A DNA stretch of 64,000 nucleotides from Halobacteria archaeon AArc-dxtr1. Its GTDB lineage: Archaea > Halobacteriota > Halobacteria > Halobacteriales > Natrialbaceae. Of the stretch, positions 47,720 to 57,418 are shown piece after piece. Both the position numbers and the translations under genes were made by a program. Below the pieces are notes generated by a model. That model was not told the DNA's origin. It was given only the letters and a program-made list of their open reading frames with translations, and searched no databases. Every line of letters starts with the position of its first letter. Within the stretch, counting starts at the first letter, position 1. The DNA lies in assembly GCA_025517425.1 (NCBI GenBank), contig JAOPJY010000002.1, positions 496,001-560,000 of the forward strand, written 5' to 3'.

Positions 47720-49063
47720 GTGGGCGTGCTCGACCGCCATCGCGCCGAAGACGTCCTGGGACGCTCGATTTCCCTCGCACGGACCGAACAGCTGACACTG
47801 TTGGCTGCCGGTGTCGCCTTCTACGCATTCGTCTCGCTGGTCCCCCTGGCACTGCTGACCGTCGCGCTCGCAACGACCGTCGGCGGGGACGCGCTCGTGG
47901 CCCGCGTCACGACCGCCGCGAGCGACGTGCTCACGCCCTCGGCGCTCGATCTCGTCGCCGAGACGCTGGTCGACGACACGGGCAGACGGAGCGCGACGGC
48001 CGTGGGAGCGGTCGGCTTGCTGTGGGGTTCGAGTCGGGTGCTTCGCGGGCTCGACAGAGCCTTCGCGCTGGTGTACGGAACTGCCGCGGCGAAGTCGTTC
48101 GTCGACTCCCTCTGGGACGTGCTCATCGTCTCCGCCGCAATCGTAGTCGGTCTCGGCGCCGTCGCTGTGATCGAAGCCGTGTTGCTGTTCGTTCCGCCAG
48201 CGCTAACCGGACTGACCGTGGTCGGCTACGCGCTCGTCGTGCTCGGTCTGCTGGCGGCCTTTCTGCCGATGTACGTCGTCTTCCCGGACGCGAACGTCGG
48301 AGTTCGAGAGGCTCTCCCCGGGGCGATCGTGGCAACGATCGGCTGGTTCCTACTCAGTCGGACGTTCGGCCTCTACGCGGCTTTCGCGGGCGAATTCGCC
48401 GTCTACGGGGCGATCGGTGCCGTCTTTCTCGTGCTGGCCTGGCTATACGTGGCGTCGGCCGTCGTCGTCTTCGGCGCCGTGGTGAATGCGGTACTCGCGG
48501 GCCGTGACACGGATCGGCAGCTACAAAGTCCGGGAGCGCGACAGATCTCGACAGAAGCGATGTCCGACGACGCCAGCAGCGCCGACGAGGACGGGACGGG
48601 TGCGGACCCGCGAGGGGACGACCCCCGCGAAGAGCGCCGGAGCGGCGCCGATGGGTCGGATGGGCGCGGAACGTCCCGGACGCGGGACAGAGCCGACGAC
48701 CCGCAGGCGCTTCGCGAGGAGATCGCGCGCCTTCGCGACCAGGTCGAGTCGTTCGAGGACGACGTCGAGCGCCGAACGGTTCGCAAGGAGTCCGTAGAGT
48801 CCGAGCTCAAACGCTACGTCCGTCGGCGCGTGCGGCGCAGCCACGCCCACGGCTGGGGGCCGTACCTGGTGTTGCTCTACGGGACGATCATGGCCGTCGC
48901 GGCGTTTCGATTCCTTGAGGGTGGCTGGGCCATCCTCGCGATGTTCGTCGTCTGGACCTCGACGCTCGGCGTCTACGTGCTGATGGTGCTGTTCGGAGCC
49001 GGACTCTCGGTACTCGGGCTCCCGGGTCGCCTCCGAGATCGAGTCGGCGAGTGGCGCTCCTAG
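47720..49063 (+). CDS. YihY/BrkB-family membrane protein with extra C-terminal domain
   Basis: 447 aa. Residues about 1-270 are a YihY/virulence factor BrkB domain with six helices: LTLLAAGVAFYAFVSLVPLAL, GLLWGSSRVLRGLDRAF and the YGAIGAVFLVLAWLYVASA end. An acidic linker (SSADEDGTGADPRGDD) follows, then a coiled coil (LREEIARLRDQVESFEDDVE), a basic stretch and two further membrane helices. The extension is unusual for YihY. The molecular function of the family is unknown; early reports of RNase BN activity were withdrawn in favour of another gene. GTG start at 47720 preferred over 47678. Confidence 0.84.
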   Translation: MGVLDRHRAEDVLGRSISLARTEQLTLLAAGVAFYAFVSLVPLALLTVALATTVGGDALVARVTTAASDVLTPSALDLVAETLVDDTGRRSATAVGAVGLLWGSSRVLRGLDRAFALVYGTAAAKSFVDSLWDVLIVSAAIVVGLGAVAVIEAVLLFVPPALTGLTVVGYALVVLGLLAAFLPMYVVFPDANVGVREALPGAIVATIGWFLLSRTFGLYAAFAGEFAVYGAIGAVFLVLAWLYVASAVVVFGAVVNAVLAGRDTDRQLQSPGARQISTEAMSDDASSADEDGTGADPRGDDPREERRSGADGSDGRGTSRTRDRADDPQALREEIARLRDQVESFEDDVERRTVRKESVESELKRYVRRRVRRSHAHGWGPYLVLLYGTIMAVAAFRFLEGGWAILAMFVVWTSTLGVYVLMVLFGAGLSVLGLPGRLRDRVGEWRS

Positions 49064-49106
49064 CCCAACAGGAACAGCTACGCTGCGGAAATGACAGTCA
49101 GACACT

Positions 49107-50012
49107 ATGTTCCACGTCGGCATCACGGTGTTCGAGCCGTCCCACGTCGAAGCCGTCCGTGACACGTTCCCGGAGTGGATGGCATTCGTCTTCGCGTTTC
49201 TCTCGTACTTCGGTAGCGTCTGGATCGTCGCGCCGACGGTCGTCTGCTGTTACTGGCTCGTCGACCGCCACCGGTTTGCCCCCTGGGTGGGGATCGTCAT
49301 GGGCGGCTACGCCGTCATGGTCGGGCTGAAGGGCTTCTTTTCGGTTGCGCGACCGGGCGTCGGGCCGGCGATCGCACCGGAGAGTCTCCCCACTGTGGTC
49401 GCGCTCGTCTACGCGCCCGCCGTCGAAGTCGGAACGACGAGCTTTCCGAGTGGACACGCCATCGCGGGAACGGTGCTCTGGACGATGCTCGCACTCGAGA
49501 CGAACTACGGGACGCGCCGAATGCGCTACGGCGTCGCGGCGACGATGATCGCACTCGTCGGCTTCTCGCGGGTCGGCGCCGGCCTGCACTACCCGTTCGA
49601 CGTCGTGATTGGAACCGCGATCGCGCTTGGCTATCTGGCCGTCGTGCTCGCGATCCGGGCGTGGCTGTCCGGTCGAGGGCAAGAGACGGCGACACAGGGC
49701 GTGTTCGCGACCGTCGCTACAATCGCGCTGCTGGCGCTACTCGTCGGCGGGCGGCCGGACGCGGCGGCCCTGTTTGGCGCCGCGATCGCGGGCCTCGCGC
49801 TGTGGTGGTACGCGCCACCGCCACAGGCGCCGTGGTCGCTCACGGTCGGCGCGGGCGCCCGCATCCTCACCGGACTCGCGCTGTTGGCGGCGATCGCGGC
49901 ACTGCTGGTGGTTCTCGAGGGGTACGCCGCCTGGTTCCTCGTCGGACTCGTCGGCGCAGCGGTAGTGCTCGCGCTCCCTCACTGGGAGGCGTCGACCGGT
50001 GCTGTTTCTTGA
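49107..50012 (+). CDS. PAP2-family phosphatase
   Basis: 301 aa with about eight hydrophobic segments. The phosphatase motifs are C1 KGFFSVARPG, C2 TSFPSGHA (catalytic His) and C3 SRVGAGLHYPFDV. It probably dephosphorylates a membrane lipid phosphate such as an isoprenoid or archaeal lipid intermediate. The last 100 residues add further helices not needed for catalysis. Downstream of the YihY gene by 43 nt. Confidence 0.9.
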   Translation: MFHVGITVFEPSHVEAVRDTFPEWMAFVFAFLSYFGSVWIVAPTVVCCYWLVDRHRFAPWVGIVMGGYAVMVGLKGFFSVARPGVGPAIAPESLPTVVALVYAPAVEVGTTSFPSGHAIAGTVLWTMLALETNYGTRRMRYGVAATMIALVGFSRVGAGLHYPFDVVIGTAIALGYLAVVLAIRAWLSGRGQETATQGVFATVATIALLALLVGGRPDAAALFGAAIAGLALWWYAPPPQAPWSLTVGAGARILTGLALLAAIAALLVVLEGYAAWFLVGLVGAAVVLALPHWEASTGAVS

Positions 50013-50108
50013 CAGTACACACCGTAGCGGACGGAGACGGAGTCGCCAAAGATACAAAAAAAGCGACGCGGAGATCGCGGCGCATCAGTAAGGACCGTAG
50101 TCGGAGCC

Positions 50109-51464
50109 TTAGAACGTCTCTAAGTACCGGTCGAGCTCCCACTGGGAGACGTCGACGAGGTACTCCGAGAACTCCTGGCTCTTTGCCTCGACGAACTTCG
50201 GTCCGATGTGCGGGCCGAGGGCATCAAGGATGACCTCGTCCTCCTCTAAGGCGTCGACGGCCTCGCCGAGGTTCGTCGGCAGCGTCTCGATGCCGTACTC
50301 CTCGCGTTTCTCCTCGTCGAACTCGTAGATGTTCTCGCGGACGGGGTCGGGACACTCGAGACCCTTCTCGATGCCCTCGAGACCGGCCTGGATGAGCGTC
50401 GCGAGTGCGAGGTACGGGTTACAGGACGGGTCGGGGAAGCGCGCTTCGACGCGGCTGGCGGCCGGGACGCGTGCGGCCGGCTTGCGGATCAGCGCCGAGC
50501 GGTTGCGGTCGGACCAGGCGACGTAGACGGGCGCCTCGTAGCCGGGGACCAGTCGCTTGTAGCTGTTGACCGTCGGATTCGCGACGGCGGTGATCGCCGG
50601 AGCGTGCTCTAAGATACCGGCGGTGAACTGCTTTGCCGTCTCCGAGAGGTCGAACTCGTCGTCGCCGTCGTGGAACGCGTTCTCGCCGTCCTCGGTGAAC
50701 AGCGAGAGGTGCGTGTGCATCCCCGAGCCGTTGATCTTCGGGATTGGCTTGGGCATGAACGTCGCGTGGAGGTCGTGCTGGGCCGCAATAGCACGAACGA
50801 CCGTCCGGAAGGTGCCGACGTTGTCGGCCGTCGTCAGGGCGTCGTCGTACTCGAAGTTGATCTCGTGTTGCCCCTGGGCGACCTCGTGGTGGCTGGCCTC
50901 GACCTCGAAGCCCATGTCCTCGAGTCCGTAGATGATGTCACGGCGCACGTCCTGTGCGAGGTCTTTTGGCGCGAGGTCGAAGTAGCCGCCGGCGTCGTTG
51001 GTCTTCGTCGTCGCGCGGCCCTCCTCGTCCTCCTCGAAGAGGAAGAACTCCGGCTCGGGAGCCGCATTGACCGTGTACCCCATCTCCTCGGCACGCTCTA
51101 GGGCCTGCTTGAGCACGTAGCGGGGGTCGCCCTTGAACGGCTCGCCAGTCGAGGTGTTGATGACGTCACAGATCATCCGACCGGCAGCGCTGTTCTCCTT
51201 CTGGCGCCATGGCAGGACCGCGAACGTCTCTGGGTCGGGCTTGAGACGCATGTCCGACTCCTGGATACGGACGAAGCCTTCGATCGAAGAGCCGTCGAAG
51301 TAGATTCCCTCGGTGAACGCTTTCTCAGCCTGGCGGGCTGGGACGGAGACGTTCTTCACCACACCGAGAATGTCGGTGAACTGGAGGCGAAGGAAGTCGA
51401 CGTCGTGTTCCTCGATCTGATCCAATACGTCCTGTTCGGCACTTGTGAGATTTCCGCTTGTCAT
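50109..51464 (-). CDS. glnA: Glutamine synthetase, type I
   Basis: 451 aa GSI, cytoplasmic dodecamer condensing glutamate and ammonia. Motifs: the beta-grasp region [18 protein letters not shown], the catalytic region [12 protein letters not shown] (His loop), the ATP site [20 protein letters not shown] and the end [14 protein letters not shown]. The length suits the GSI-alpha type without adenylylation. It is divergent from lrp (51590), across a palindromic site, as in other haloarchaea. Confidence 0.96.
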   Translation of the reverse strand: MTSGNLTSAEQDVLDQIEEHDVDFLRLQFTDILGVVKNVSVPARQAEKAFTEGIYFDGSSIEGFVRIQESDMRLKPDPETFAVLPWRQKENSAAGRMICDVINTSTGEPFKGDPRYVLKQALERAEEMGYTVNAAPEPEFFLFEEDEEGRATTKTNDAGGYFDLAPKDLAQDVRRDIIYGLEDMGFEVEASHHEVAQGQHEINFEYDDALTTADNVGTFRTVVRAIAAQHDLHATFMPKPIPKINGSGMHTHLSLFTEDGENAFHDGDDEFDLSETAKQFTAGILEHAPAITAVANPTVNSYKRLVPGYEAPVYVAWSDRNRSALIRKPAARVPAASRVEARFPDPSCNPYLALATLIQAGLEGIEKGLECPDPVRENIYEFDEEKREEYGIETLPTNLGEAVDALEEDEVILDALGPHIGPKFVEAKSQEFSEYLVDVSQWELDRYLETF

Positions 51465-51492
51465 CTTCTCGTCGTGCTATCAAACTATCCCT

Positions 51493-51509
51493 AGTACATT
51501 AATGCTACT
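51493..51509. promoter_or_regulatory. Near-palindromic site between glnA and lrp (candidate operator)
   Basis: AGTACATTAATGCTACT, with CATTAATG exactly self-complementary and AGTA/TACT flanks (one extra base). It lies 29-45 nt upstream of the glnA start codon, overlapping the likely TATA region. Its position between glnA and a divergent Lrp gene makes it a candidate Lrp-binding site. Confidence 0.4.
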
Positions 51510-51589
51510 GCATCGAGCAAATCTTCCCTCGTCGCCACGTAATTGGATATTCGTAAAGTTCTAAAGGGTGGAGTGAGAGGATGGAGTTG

Positions 51590-52054
51590 ATGACGTACGA
51601 AAATCTCGATGCAAAATTGGTAAATGCACTGCTAGGCGATGGCCGAGCGAGTCTGCGAAGTCTCGCAGAGGATCTCGACGTCTCGGTGACGACGATCTCG
51701 AACCACCTCTCGGACTTAGAGGAGGAAGGAGTCATCGAAGGCTACACGCCTCGAGTGGACTACGACGCGGTCGGCTACGACGTGACCGCCGTGATCCAGC
51801 TCCAGGTCGAAGGTGACGCACTCCCGGACATCACCGACACCCTCAGCGAACACCGACAGATGACCAGCGTCTACGAAGTCACGGGTGACTACGACGTCAT
51901 CGCCATCGGCAAGTTCAAAGACACCGATGGGATGAACGACCAGATCAAGGCGCTGCTGACCGACCCGGACATCAAGGCCTCGAACACGAGCGTCGTGCTC
52001 AACGCAGTCTCGGAGAACGAACAGTTCGAGCTCGACGTCGACGAAGACAGCTAA
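51590..52054 (+). CDS. lrp: Lrp/AsnC-family transcriptional regulator
   Basis: 154 aa from the ATG at 51590; an ATG three codons upstream is also possible. N-terminal winged HTH ([20 protein letters not shown] through [20 protein letters not shown]), then the RAM/AsnC ligand-binding domain ([19 protein letters not shown] ... [15 protein letters not shown]). Divergent to glnA, so it probably regulates glutamine synthesis in response to nitrogen or amino-acid levels. Confidence 0.92.
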   Translation: MTYENLDAKLVNALLGDGRASLRSLAEDLDVSVTTISNHLSDLEEEGVIEGYTPRVDYDAVGYDVTAVIQLQVEGDALPDITDTLSEHRQMTSVYEVTGDYDVIAIGKFKDTDGMNDQIKALLTDPDIKASNTSVVLNAVSENEQFELDVDEDS

Positions 52055-52247
52055 TTCTGCGGTACTACGCGCGTTCGGTCGCTCGGTCCGACGTGCGATT
52101 ATAACGGTGTACGATCAGCTTGTAACGACAGACGATCGGCTCGGTCGTGGTGGGGTCTGGCCAGCCCAGTCTCGAGACGGCCACAAAAAACGGATCGTCG
52201 GTCGTCGAACGGAACGGAACGAGCGCAAAGCGGTGTGTCCCGCGGTG

Positions 52248-53909
52248 TTACATCATGCCGCCCATGCCGCCGCCCATGCCGCCCATGCCGCCGCCGGGGG
52301 CGCCTTCCTGGTCGTCGCCCTTGTCGGTCGAGAGGTCGCCGGCGGAGATGATGTCGTCGATCTTGAGCACGAGGTTCGCGGCCTCCGCGGCGGAGGTCAC
52401 GGCCTGCTCTTTGGCGTGGGCCGGTTCGACGACGCCGGCCTCGAAGGTGTCCTCGACGTCGCCCGAGAAGACGTTCAGACCGGCGCGGATCTCGTCGTCC
52501 TCGTGGGCTGCGCGGAGGTCGACGAGCGTGTCGATGCTGTCGAGGCCGGCGTTCTCGGCGAGCACGCGCGGGACGAGCTCGAGCGAGTCGGCGAAGGCCT
52601 CGACGGCCAGCTGCTCGCGTCCGGAGACGGAGTCGGCGTAGTCACGCAGGCGCGAGGCGAGTTCGACCTCGATTGCGCCGCCGCCAGCGAGCACGCGCCC
52701 GTCGGAAACGGTCGTCGCGACGACGTCGAGTGCGTCGTTGATGCCACGCTCGAGTTCGTCGACGACGTGGTCGGTCGAACCGCGAAGCAGGAGGGTGACG
52801 CCGTGGGCGTCCTCGCCCTCGACGTAGAACAGTTCGTCCTCGTCGTCACGGGTGAGGTCGCCGTGTCCGAGGTCGTCCGCGCTCGCGCTCTCGAGATCGG
52901 AGACGATGGCGCCGCCGAGGACTTCTTTTAAGAACTCGAGGTCGGACTTCTTGACGCGGCGAACCGCCAGGATACCCTCCTTGGCGAGGTAGTGCTGGGC
53001 GAGGTCGTCGATGCCCTTCTGGCAGAGAACGACGTCGGCGCCGGTGTCGACGATGTGGTCGACCTTCTCGCGCAGCTGCTTTTCCTCACGGTCTAAGAAC
53101 TTCTGGAGCTGGTCGGGATCCGTGACGGATACCTCGGTGTCGACGTCGGTTTCCTCGACCTCGATCGGGTCGTTGAGCAGGAGGACGTCGGCGTCCTCGG
53201 CGCTGTTGGGCATGTTGTCGTGGACCGGGTCCTTGTCGACGATGCCGCCTTCGAGGAGGTCGGACTCGCCGACGCCGCGGCCCGACTGGGTCTCGATGTT
53301 GAGGTACTCGAGGTCGACGACGTTCTCGCCGTCGTCGGCCTCGACGGTGACGCCGGAGACGGCGTCGACGATAAGCTGGGAGAGGTGCTCTTTGTTGACC
53401 TCGGCGCCCTTGCCGGTCATCGACGTCTCGGCAACCTTGCGAAGCAGGTCCTCGTCGGAGGTGTCGATCTCCGTCGCGATGTCGTCGATCTCCGCGCGGG
53501 CCTGCTCGGCGGCAAGGTGGAAGCCCTTGATGATCGCCGTCGGGTGGATGTCCTGCTCTAAGAGATCCTCGGCGTTCTTGAGGAGTTCGCCCGTGACCGC
53601 GACGGCCGTCGTAGTGCCGTCGCCGGCTTCGTCCTCCTGGGTTTCGGCGACCTCGATGATCATCTCGGCCGTCGGGTTGTCGATGTCCATCTCCTTCAGA
53701 ATGGTCACGCCGTCGTTGGTGATCGTGACCGAGCCCGTCGAGTCGACGAGCATCTTATCCATTCCCTTCGGTCCGAGCGTCGAGCGAACTGCCTCGGCGA
53801 CTGCGCGGGCAGCGCTGATGTTGTAGTCCTGCGCGTCCTGATCCTTGACGCGCTGGGAGTCCTCGCTCATAACGATCATCGGCTGACCCTGCTGCATTCG
53901 CTGACTCAT
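52248..53909 (-). CDS. thsA: Thermosome (group II chaperonin) subunit
   Basis: 553 aa. Nucleotide-binding segments are AVRSTLGPKGMDKMLVDSTG, EAGDGTTTAVAV and the late GGGAIEVELASRLRD. The built-in lid/apical region is in the middle. The C-terminus ends in a GGM repeat (GGGMGGMGGGMGGMM), normal for CCT/thermosome. Folds proteins in an ATP-driven closed cage. It is likely heat-shock regulated from the TATA box at 53936-53947. Which of the several paralogues of a haloarchaeon it is cannot be fixed here. Confidence 0.96.
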   Translation of the reverse strand: MSQRMQQGQPMIVMSEDSQRVKDQDAQDYNISAARAVAEAVRSTLGPKGMDKMLVDSTGSVTITNDGVTILKEMDIDNPTAEMIIEVAETQEDEAGDGTTTAVAVTGELLKNAEDLLEQDIHPTAIIKGFHLAAEQARAEIDDIATEIDTSDEDLLRKVAETSMTGKGAEVNKEHLSQLIVDAVSGVTVEADDGENVVDLEYLNIETQSGRGVGESDLLEGGIVDKDPVHDNMPNSAEDADVLLLNDPIEVEETDVDTEVSVTDPDQLQKFLDREEKQLREKVDHIVDTGADVVLCQKGIDDLAQHYLAKEGILAVRRVKKSDLEFLKEVLGGAIVSDLESASADDLGHGDLTRDDEDELFYVEGEDAHGVTLLLRGSTDHVVDELERGINDALDVVATTVSDGRVLAGGGAIEVELASRLRDYADSVSGREQLAVEAFADSLELVPRVLAENAGLDSIDTLVDLRAAHEDDEIRAGLNVFSGDVEDTFEAGVVEPAHAKEQAVTSAAEAANLVLKIDDIISAGDLSTDKGDDQEGAPGGGMGGMGGGMGGMM

Positions 53910-53935
53910 AGTCAGCCGATTCTATGTTTGTCCTT

Positions 53936-53947
53936 CTATAAAAAAGC
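53936..53947 (-). promoter_or_regulatory. Thermosome promoter
   Basis: The minus strand reads CTTTTTTATAG, about 32 nt before the ATG at 53909, a strong haloarchaeal TATA box. The gap 53910-54260 also contains GTATATATAC (54084-54093), a palindromic TATA-like element, and TTTTATTT (54203-54210), a candidate promoter for the DUF4129 gene. No gene is visible in this gap. Confidence 0.55.
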
Positions 53948-54260
53948 TTCTACTCAGTGGAGAGCGCGGGTGTCCCACGTCTCCGACAGCCCAGGAGAAG
54001 ATCGCCGTAGGGCCAACTGGTACGCGCAGATCCGTGTGAACTGCTATCGCACAGTCGGTCCGATCTGTCGGTCCATCTTCGACCGTATATATACCACAGT
54101 GAGACAGCGCCAACCCAAGAAACGGGAGGTTGCGCTACCGGTGTGTTTGCCGGACGTTGGCCGGATGCAACACCCCTCACAAGAGGACAGCGGAGCGAGG
54201 AGTTTTATTTCCGGGGACTGTGGATACCTAGCTGAACGACAGTTCGGAGCAGTAACTGGA

Positions 54261-56696
54261 ATGCGAGAGACAGCAGACCGAAACCGCGAGGGGACGGGTG
54301 GGCCGGACTGGGGACAGTTCACACTGGTTGTGCTGTCGGTTCTCATTCTTGCGTTAGCAGCGGTTGCGGCACCGACGCTGGGGGGTATTGGCCCGGGGAG
54401 CAGCGGGGTTAGCCCTGGTGATGGCGCCGATGGTGAGGAACCCGGAGACGGGCATCCAGACGCAGGTAACGAGTCGGAGCACGGCGATCCGGGCGACCAG
54501 AGTAGAGACGATGTCCCATCAGATGGCGCTCCCGCCGATGGCGGACCAGACGACGGAGATGTCGATAGCGGAGATCCGAACGGCGGAGATCAGGCTAACG
54601 GAGACGTAGACGGCGGTGACGAGCAGCTAGGTGACGGTGATGATCACGACGGCGACCCAGCTGATGGTGTCGAGAACGGTGGAGACGACCACGACGTCGG
54701 AGATGGAGACGGTGGCGCTGGAGACGAGGATGGGGACGGGGATGGCAGTGATGGCGACGAGGACGGGATCGGAGATGGCACCGGTGAGGATGGCAGTGAC
54801 GGGGACGAGGATGGGATCGGAGACGGTCAGAATGGCGACGGCGACGGCAGTGATCCGGGCGACGGTGAGGATGGTGACTCCGATGACAGCGACACGGGAG
54901 ACGGTGATGGTGGCGACGGTAATGATGGTGAGGACGAAGAAAGCGGTGACGGTCAAGGCAGCGATGACGGAGACAGCGATGGTGGGGATGGCGGTGACGG
55001 TGATGAGGGAGATGGTGTGGACGGTGGTGACGACGATGAGAGTGAGGTCGGCGATGGTGGAGAGAATGGAGATGGCGACGGAGATGACAGCGATGGTGGA
55101 GACGACGAAAACGGCGAGGAGAACGGAGACGATGCAGACAGCGGTCCCGAGTACGACGTCGCGTTCGACGACCCGCCGAGCCCAGGCACGGAGGTCACGG
55201 CGACGGTTACCGAAGACGACGAGCCACTCGAGGGAGCATCGGTCGCGTTCGACGGCGAGCCGATCGGAACGACCGATTCCGATGGAACGGTCACCGGAAC
55301 GGTTCCGTACACGACGGAACTTGAGGTAACGATCGATCCGAGCGCGGCGACTGAGACGGCAGTGGCCAGTGGCGGGACCGACGGTGAGCAACTCGACGCG
55401 AAGTCACAGCTCGTTGCTGATCCGGGAACCGCCTCCGAAAACGAGACGCGAACGACCGTCGAGTTGAATCCCGAGACGGCCGTCGAAATCGACGAACCGA
55501 TCCTTCCCGAGATGGATACCACGGTTTCGGCGACAGTCGACGGGAATCCGATCCCAAACGGAACGGTGCTGGTCGACGGAGACGAGATCGCCGTCACTAA
55601 CGACGAGGGCACCGCATCGTTCACCGTCCCCGAGAGCGAGGGGAACGTGACCGTTGCGGTCGAACGCGGCGAGATTCGCGTCGAGCGGGACGTCGAAGTT
55701 CGGATGCTCGACGTCGAGGTCGAAACGATCCTACCGCTTCCCGGCCGAACGGTCGACGTCGCCGTTACGGACGGCGTCGACCCGGTCGAGAACGCGACGG
55801 TACTCGTCGACGGAGAGCCCGTCGAGACGACAGAAAACGGGACGGCGACCGTCGGGTTGCCGGTCGCCGACGGGGCGACGATCAGCGCGGCGTTAGCCGG
55901 GGCCGAGGCGGAGACGACCCTCGACGGCCTGTATCGGAACGCTGCACTCGTGCTCGGCGGGGCGGCCGTCCTCGTGGCGGTGACGGGTTGGGTGCTCGTC
56001 CGGCGCGTCGGGCTCTCGAGAGCGGGGCTATGGTCGGCTCCGGGCGCAGTCCTCGCGCGGCTGCGTGCACTCCTCTCGGCGCTCGGGCGGCGAGCAGTCG
56101 ACGGCATCGTCCGGCTCGCAGCGCTGCTCGATCGCCTGGGCGATCGACTGGCCGAGCGGGCCCGTTGGGTCGCGCTCGCGATCCGGCGGGCCGGGCGATG
56201 GCTCGCCGCGCTGCCGTGGCGGCTCCGGGAGACCGGGCTCGCCGGTCTGGCAGCGCTCGACCCCCGACGGCTGGTCCGGGCGGTCGTCGCGGCGATCCGG
56301 TCGCTGCTCCGGTCCGTCCGCTTCCGAGGAAAGCGGGGTGTCGGATCGAAATCGGGAAGCGCGGGTACGGCCGGCGAGGACACAGCGGGGGCGGTCACCC
56401 AGACGCTCCGGGAGCTGTGGATCGAGTTCGTCAGAGTCGTCCGCCCACCGGGGGTGCGAACGAAGACGCCGGGCGAGATCGGCCGGTACGCAGTCGAGAA
56501 CGGAGTTCCCGAGCGAGCGGTCGAAACCGTCGTGGAGACGTTTCGCGACGCCGAGTACGGGAACGTGGCCCCCTCATCCGATCGGCTCGATCGGGTGGCG
56601 GTCGCGGTCCGGTCGATCAGTGCCGATGCCGAGTCCGGGACGGCAGAAACTGACGCAGCGAACGGCTCCGGTACCGACGGGAGGGAGGAGCCGTGA
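54261..56696 (+). CDS. DUF4129-domain membrane protein with a long Asp/Gly repeat region
   Basis: 811 aa. A first TM helix (LVVLSVLILALAAVAAPTL, about residue 20) precedes about 240 residues almost entirely of Asp, Gly, Glu, Asn and Ser (54420-55145), probably outside the cell. Then come two or three Ig-like domains (e.g. VTEDDEPLEGASVAFDGEP) and a second TM (ALVLGGAAVLVAVTGWVLV, about residue 570). An Arg-rich cytoplasmic helical region and the DUF4129 domain (TPGEIGRYAVENGVPERAVE) complete it. It starts the MoxR-DUF58-type module. The ATG at 54261 precedes the TM directly; an earlier frame of 111 codons is not believed. Confidence 0.82.
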   Translation: MRETADRNREGTGGPDWGQFTLVVLSVLILALAAVAAPTLGGIGPGSSGVSPGDGADGEEPGDGHPDAGNESEHGDPGDQSRDDVPSDGAPADGGPDDGDVDSGDPNGGDQANGDVDGGDEQLGDGDDHDGDPADGVENGGDDHDVGDGDGGAGDEDGDGDGSDGDEDGIGDGTGEDGSDGDEDGIGDGQNGDGDGSDPGDGEDGDSDDSDTGDGDGGDGNDGEDEESGDGQGSDDGDSDGGDGGDGDEGDGVDGGDDDESEVGDGGENGDGDGDDSDGGDDENGEENGDDADSGPEYDVAFDDPPSPGTEVTATVTEDDEPLEGASVAFDGEPIGTTDSDGTVTGTVPYTTELEVTIDPSAATETAVASGGTDGEQLDAKSQLVADPGTASENETRTTVELNPETAVEIDEPILPEMDTTVSATVDGNPIPNGTVLVDGDEIAVTNDEGTASFTVPESEGNVTVAVERGEIRVERDVEVRMLDVEVETILPLPGRTVDVAVTDGVDPVENATVLVDGEPVETTENGTATVGLPVADGATISAALAGAEAETTLDGLYRNAALVLGGAAVLVAVTGWVLVRRVGLSRAGLWSAPGAVLARLRALLSALGRRAVDGIVRLAALLDRLGDRLAERARWVALAIRRAGRWLAALPWRLRETGLAGLAALDPRRLVRAVVAAIRSLLRSVRFRGKRGVGSKSGSAGTAGEDTAGAVTQTLRELWIEFVRVVRPPGVRTKTPGEIGRYAVENGVPERAVETVVETFRDAEYGNVAPSSDRLDRVAVAVRSISADAESGTAETDAANGSGTDGREEP
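54420..55145 (+). repeat. Low-complexity GAY-GGN repeat tract inside the DUF4129 gene
   Basis: An irregular tandem of GAT/GAC and GGA/GGT codons with occasional GAG and AGC, encoding Asp/Gly-rich protein. Third positions vary less towards GC than in the neighbours, so the tract looks like repeat expansion rather than codon-selected sequence. The antisense frame is also open (54627-55391) but has Val/Ile-Thr monotony and is not taken as a gene. Confidence 0.75.
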
Positions 56697-57418
56697 GCGG
56701 GCGGTCTATCGGCAACGTCGTGCTCGTGCTCGTCGCGCTCGCAGGACTGGGAGTCGGCGTCGGCGTCGCGGCGGCACCGACGCTCCTCCCCTCGGAGCTC
56801 ACCGCGACGATCGAAGCGGCCGAGCAATCGGTAGATCCGGATCACGCACTACTCGCCGTCGTCGCGGTCGTCGCACTCTTCGGGCTGTGGCGCGCGTACT
56901 TCTCCGGAGCAACGGACGTCCGAGATGGCGGCGTCGAGGGTGCCGCCGAAGCCAGCGACTCGAAGCACGTCGCAGTGGCCGGCAAACGGACGACCCACCG
57001 GATCGACACGACGATCGACGCCCTAAAACGCGGTCGGTCGGCAGGCACCCGAGAGGTCATCCACGAGGTGCGAGACGTAGCCCTGGCCGTCGAAACGGCC
57101 CGCGGACAGTCGACGGAGCGGGCCGCCGAGCGCGTCCGGCGCGGGGAGTGGACCGACGATCGGATCGCCGCGGTGTTCCTGGGCGACGAGTCGGCAGGCC
57201 AACTCACGCTCTGGCACCGGCTTCGCGCCTGGCTGTTTCCCGGCTCGACGTTCGAGCGTCGCCTCGAGCGGACGGTCGACGAACTCGAGCGAGCGACAAC
57301 AGACGCAGCGACGAGCCAGCACGCCGGAACGACAGACGAACACGCGAGTCGGCAGAGATCCGAGCCCGCTGCGAGCGCGGCCGAAAGAGACGGCTCGGGG
57401 GAGCGATCGAATGCGTAG
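56693..57418 (+). CDS. DUF7269-type membrane protein of the MoxR module
   Basis: 241 aa. Two hydrophobic segments (about residues 7-29 and 52-70) are followed by a cytoplasmic helical domain (HRIDTTIDALKRGRSAGTRE ... LWHRLRAWLFPGSTFERRLE) and a Ser/Ala/Glu-rich tail. Starts with a GTG overlapping the DUF4129 stop by 4 nt and overlaps the next gene by 8 nt. The family link is from neighbourhood and memory; function unknown. Confidence 0.78.
   Translation: MSGRSIGNVVLVLVALAGLGVGVGVAAAPTLLPSELTATIEAAEQSVDPDHALLAVVAVVALFGLWRAYFSGATDVRDGGVEGAAEASDSKHVAVAGKRTTHRIDTTIDALKRGRSAGTREVIHEVRDVALAVETARGQSTERAAERVRRGEWTDDRIAAVFLGDESAGQLTLWHRLRAWLFPGSTFERRLERTVDELERATTDAATSQHAGTTDEHASRQRSEPAASAAERDGSGERSNA

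Noticed and set aside
54420-55145. Repeat tract considered as a CRISPR-like array
   Set aside because: No constant repeat-spacer period; it is an in-frame low-complexity codon repeat.
54627-55391. Antisense frame of Val/Ile/Thr repeats across the Asp/Gly tract
   Set aside because: Produced automatically by the GAY-GGN repeat on the other strand; not a gene.
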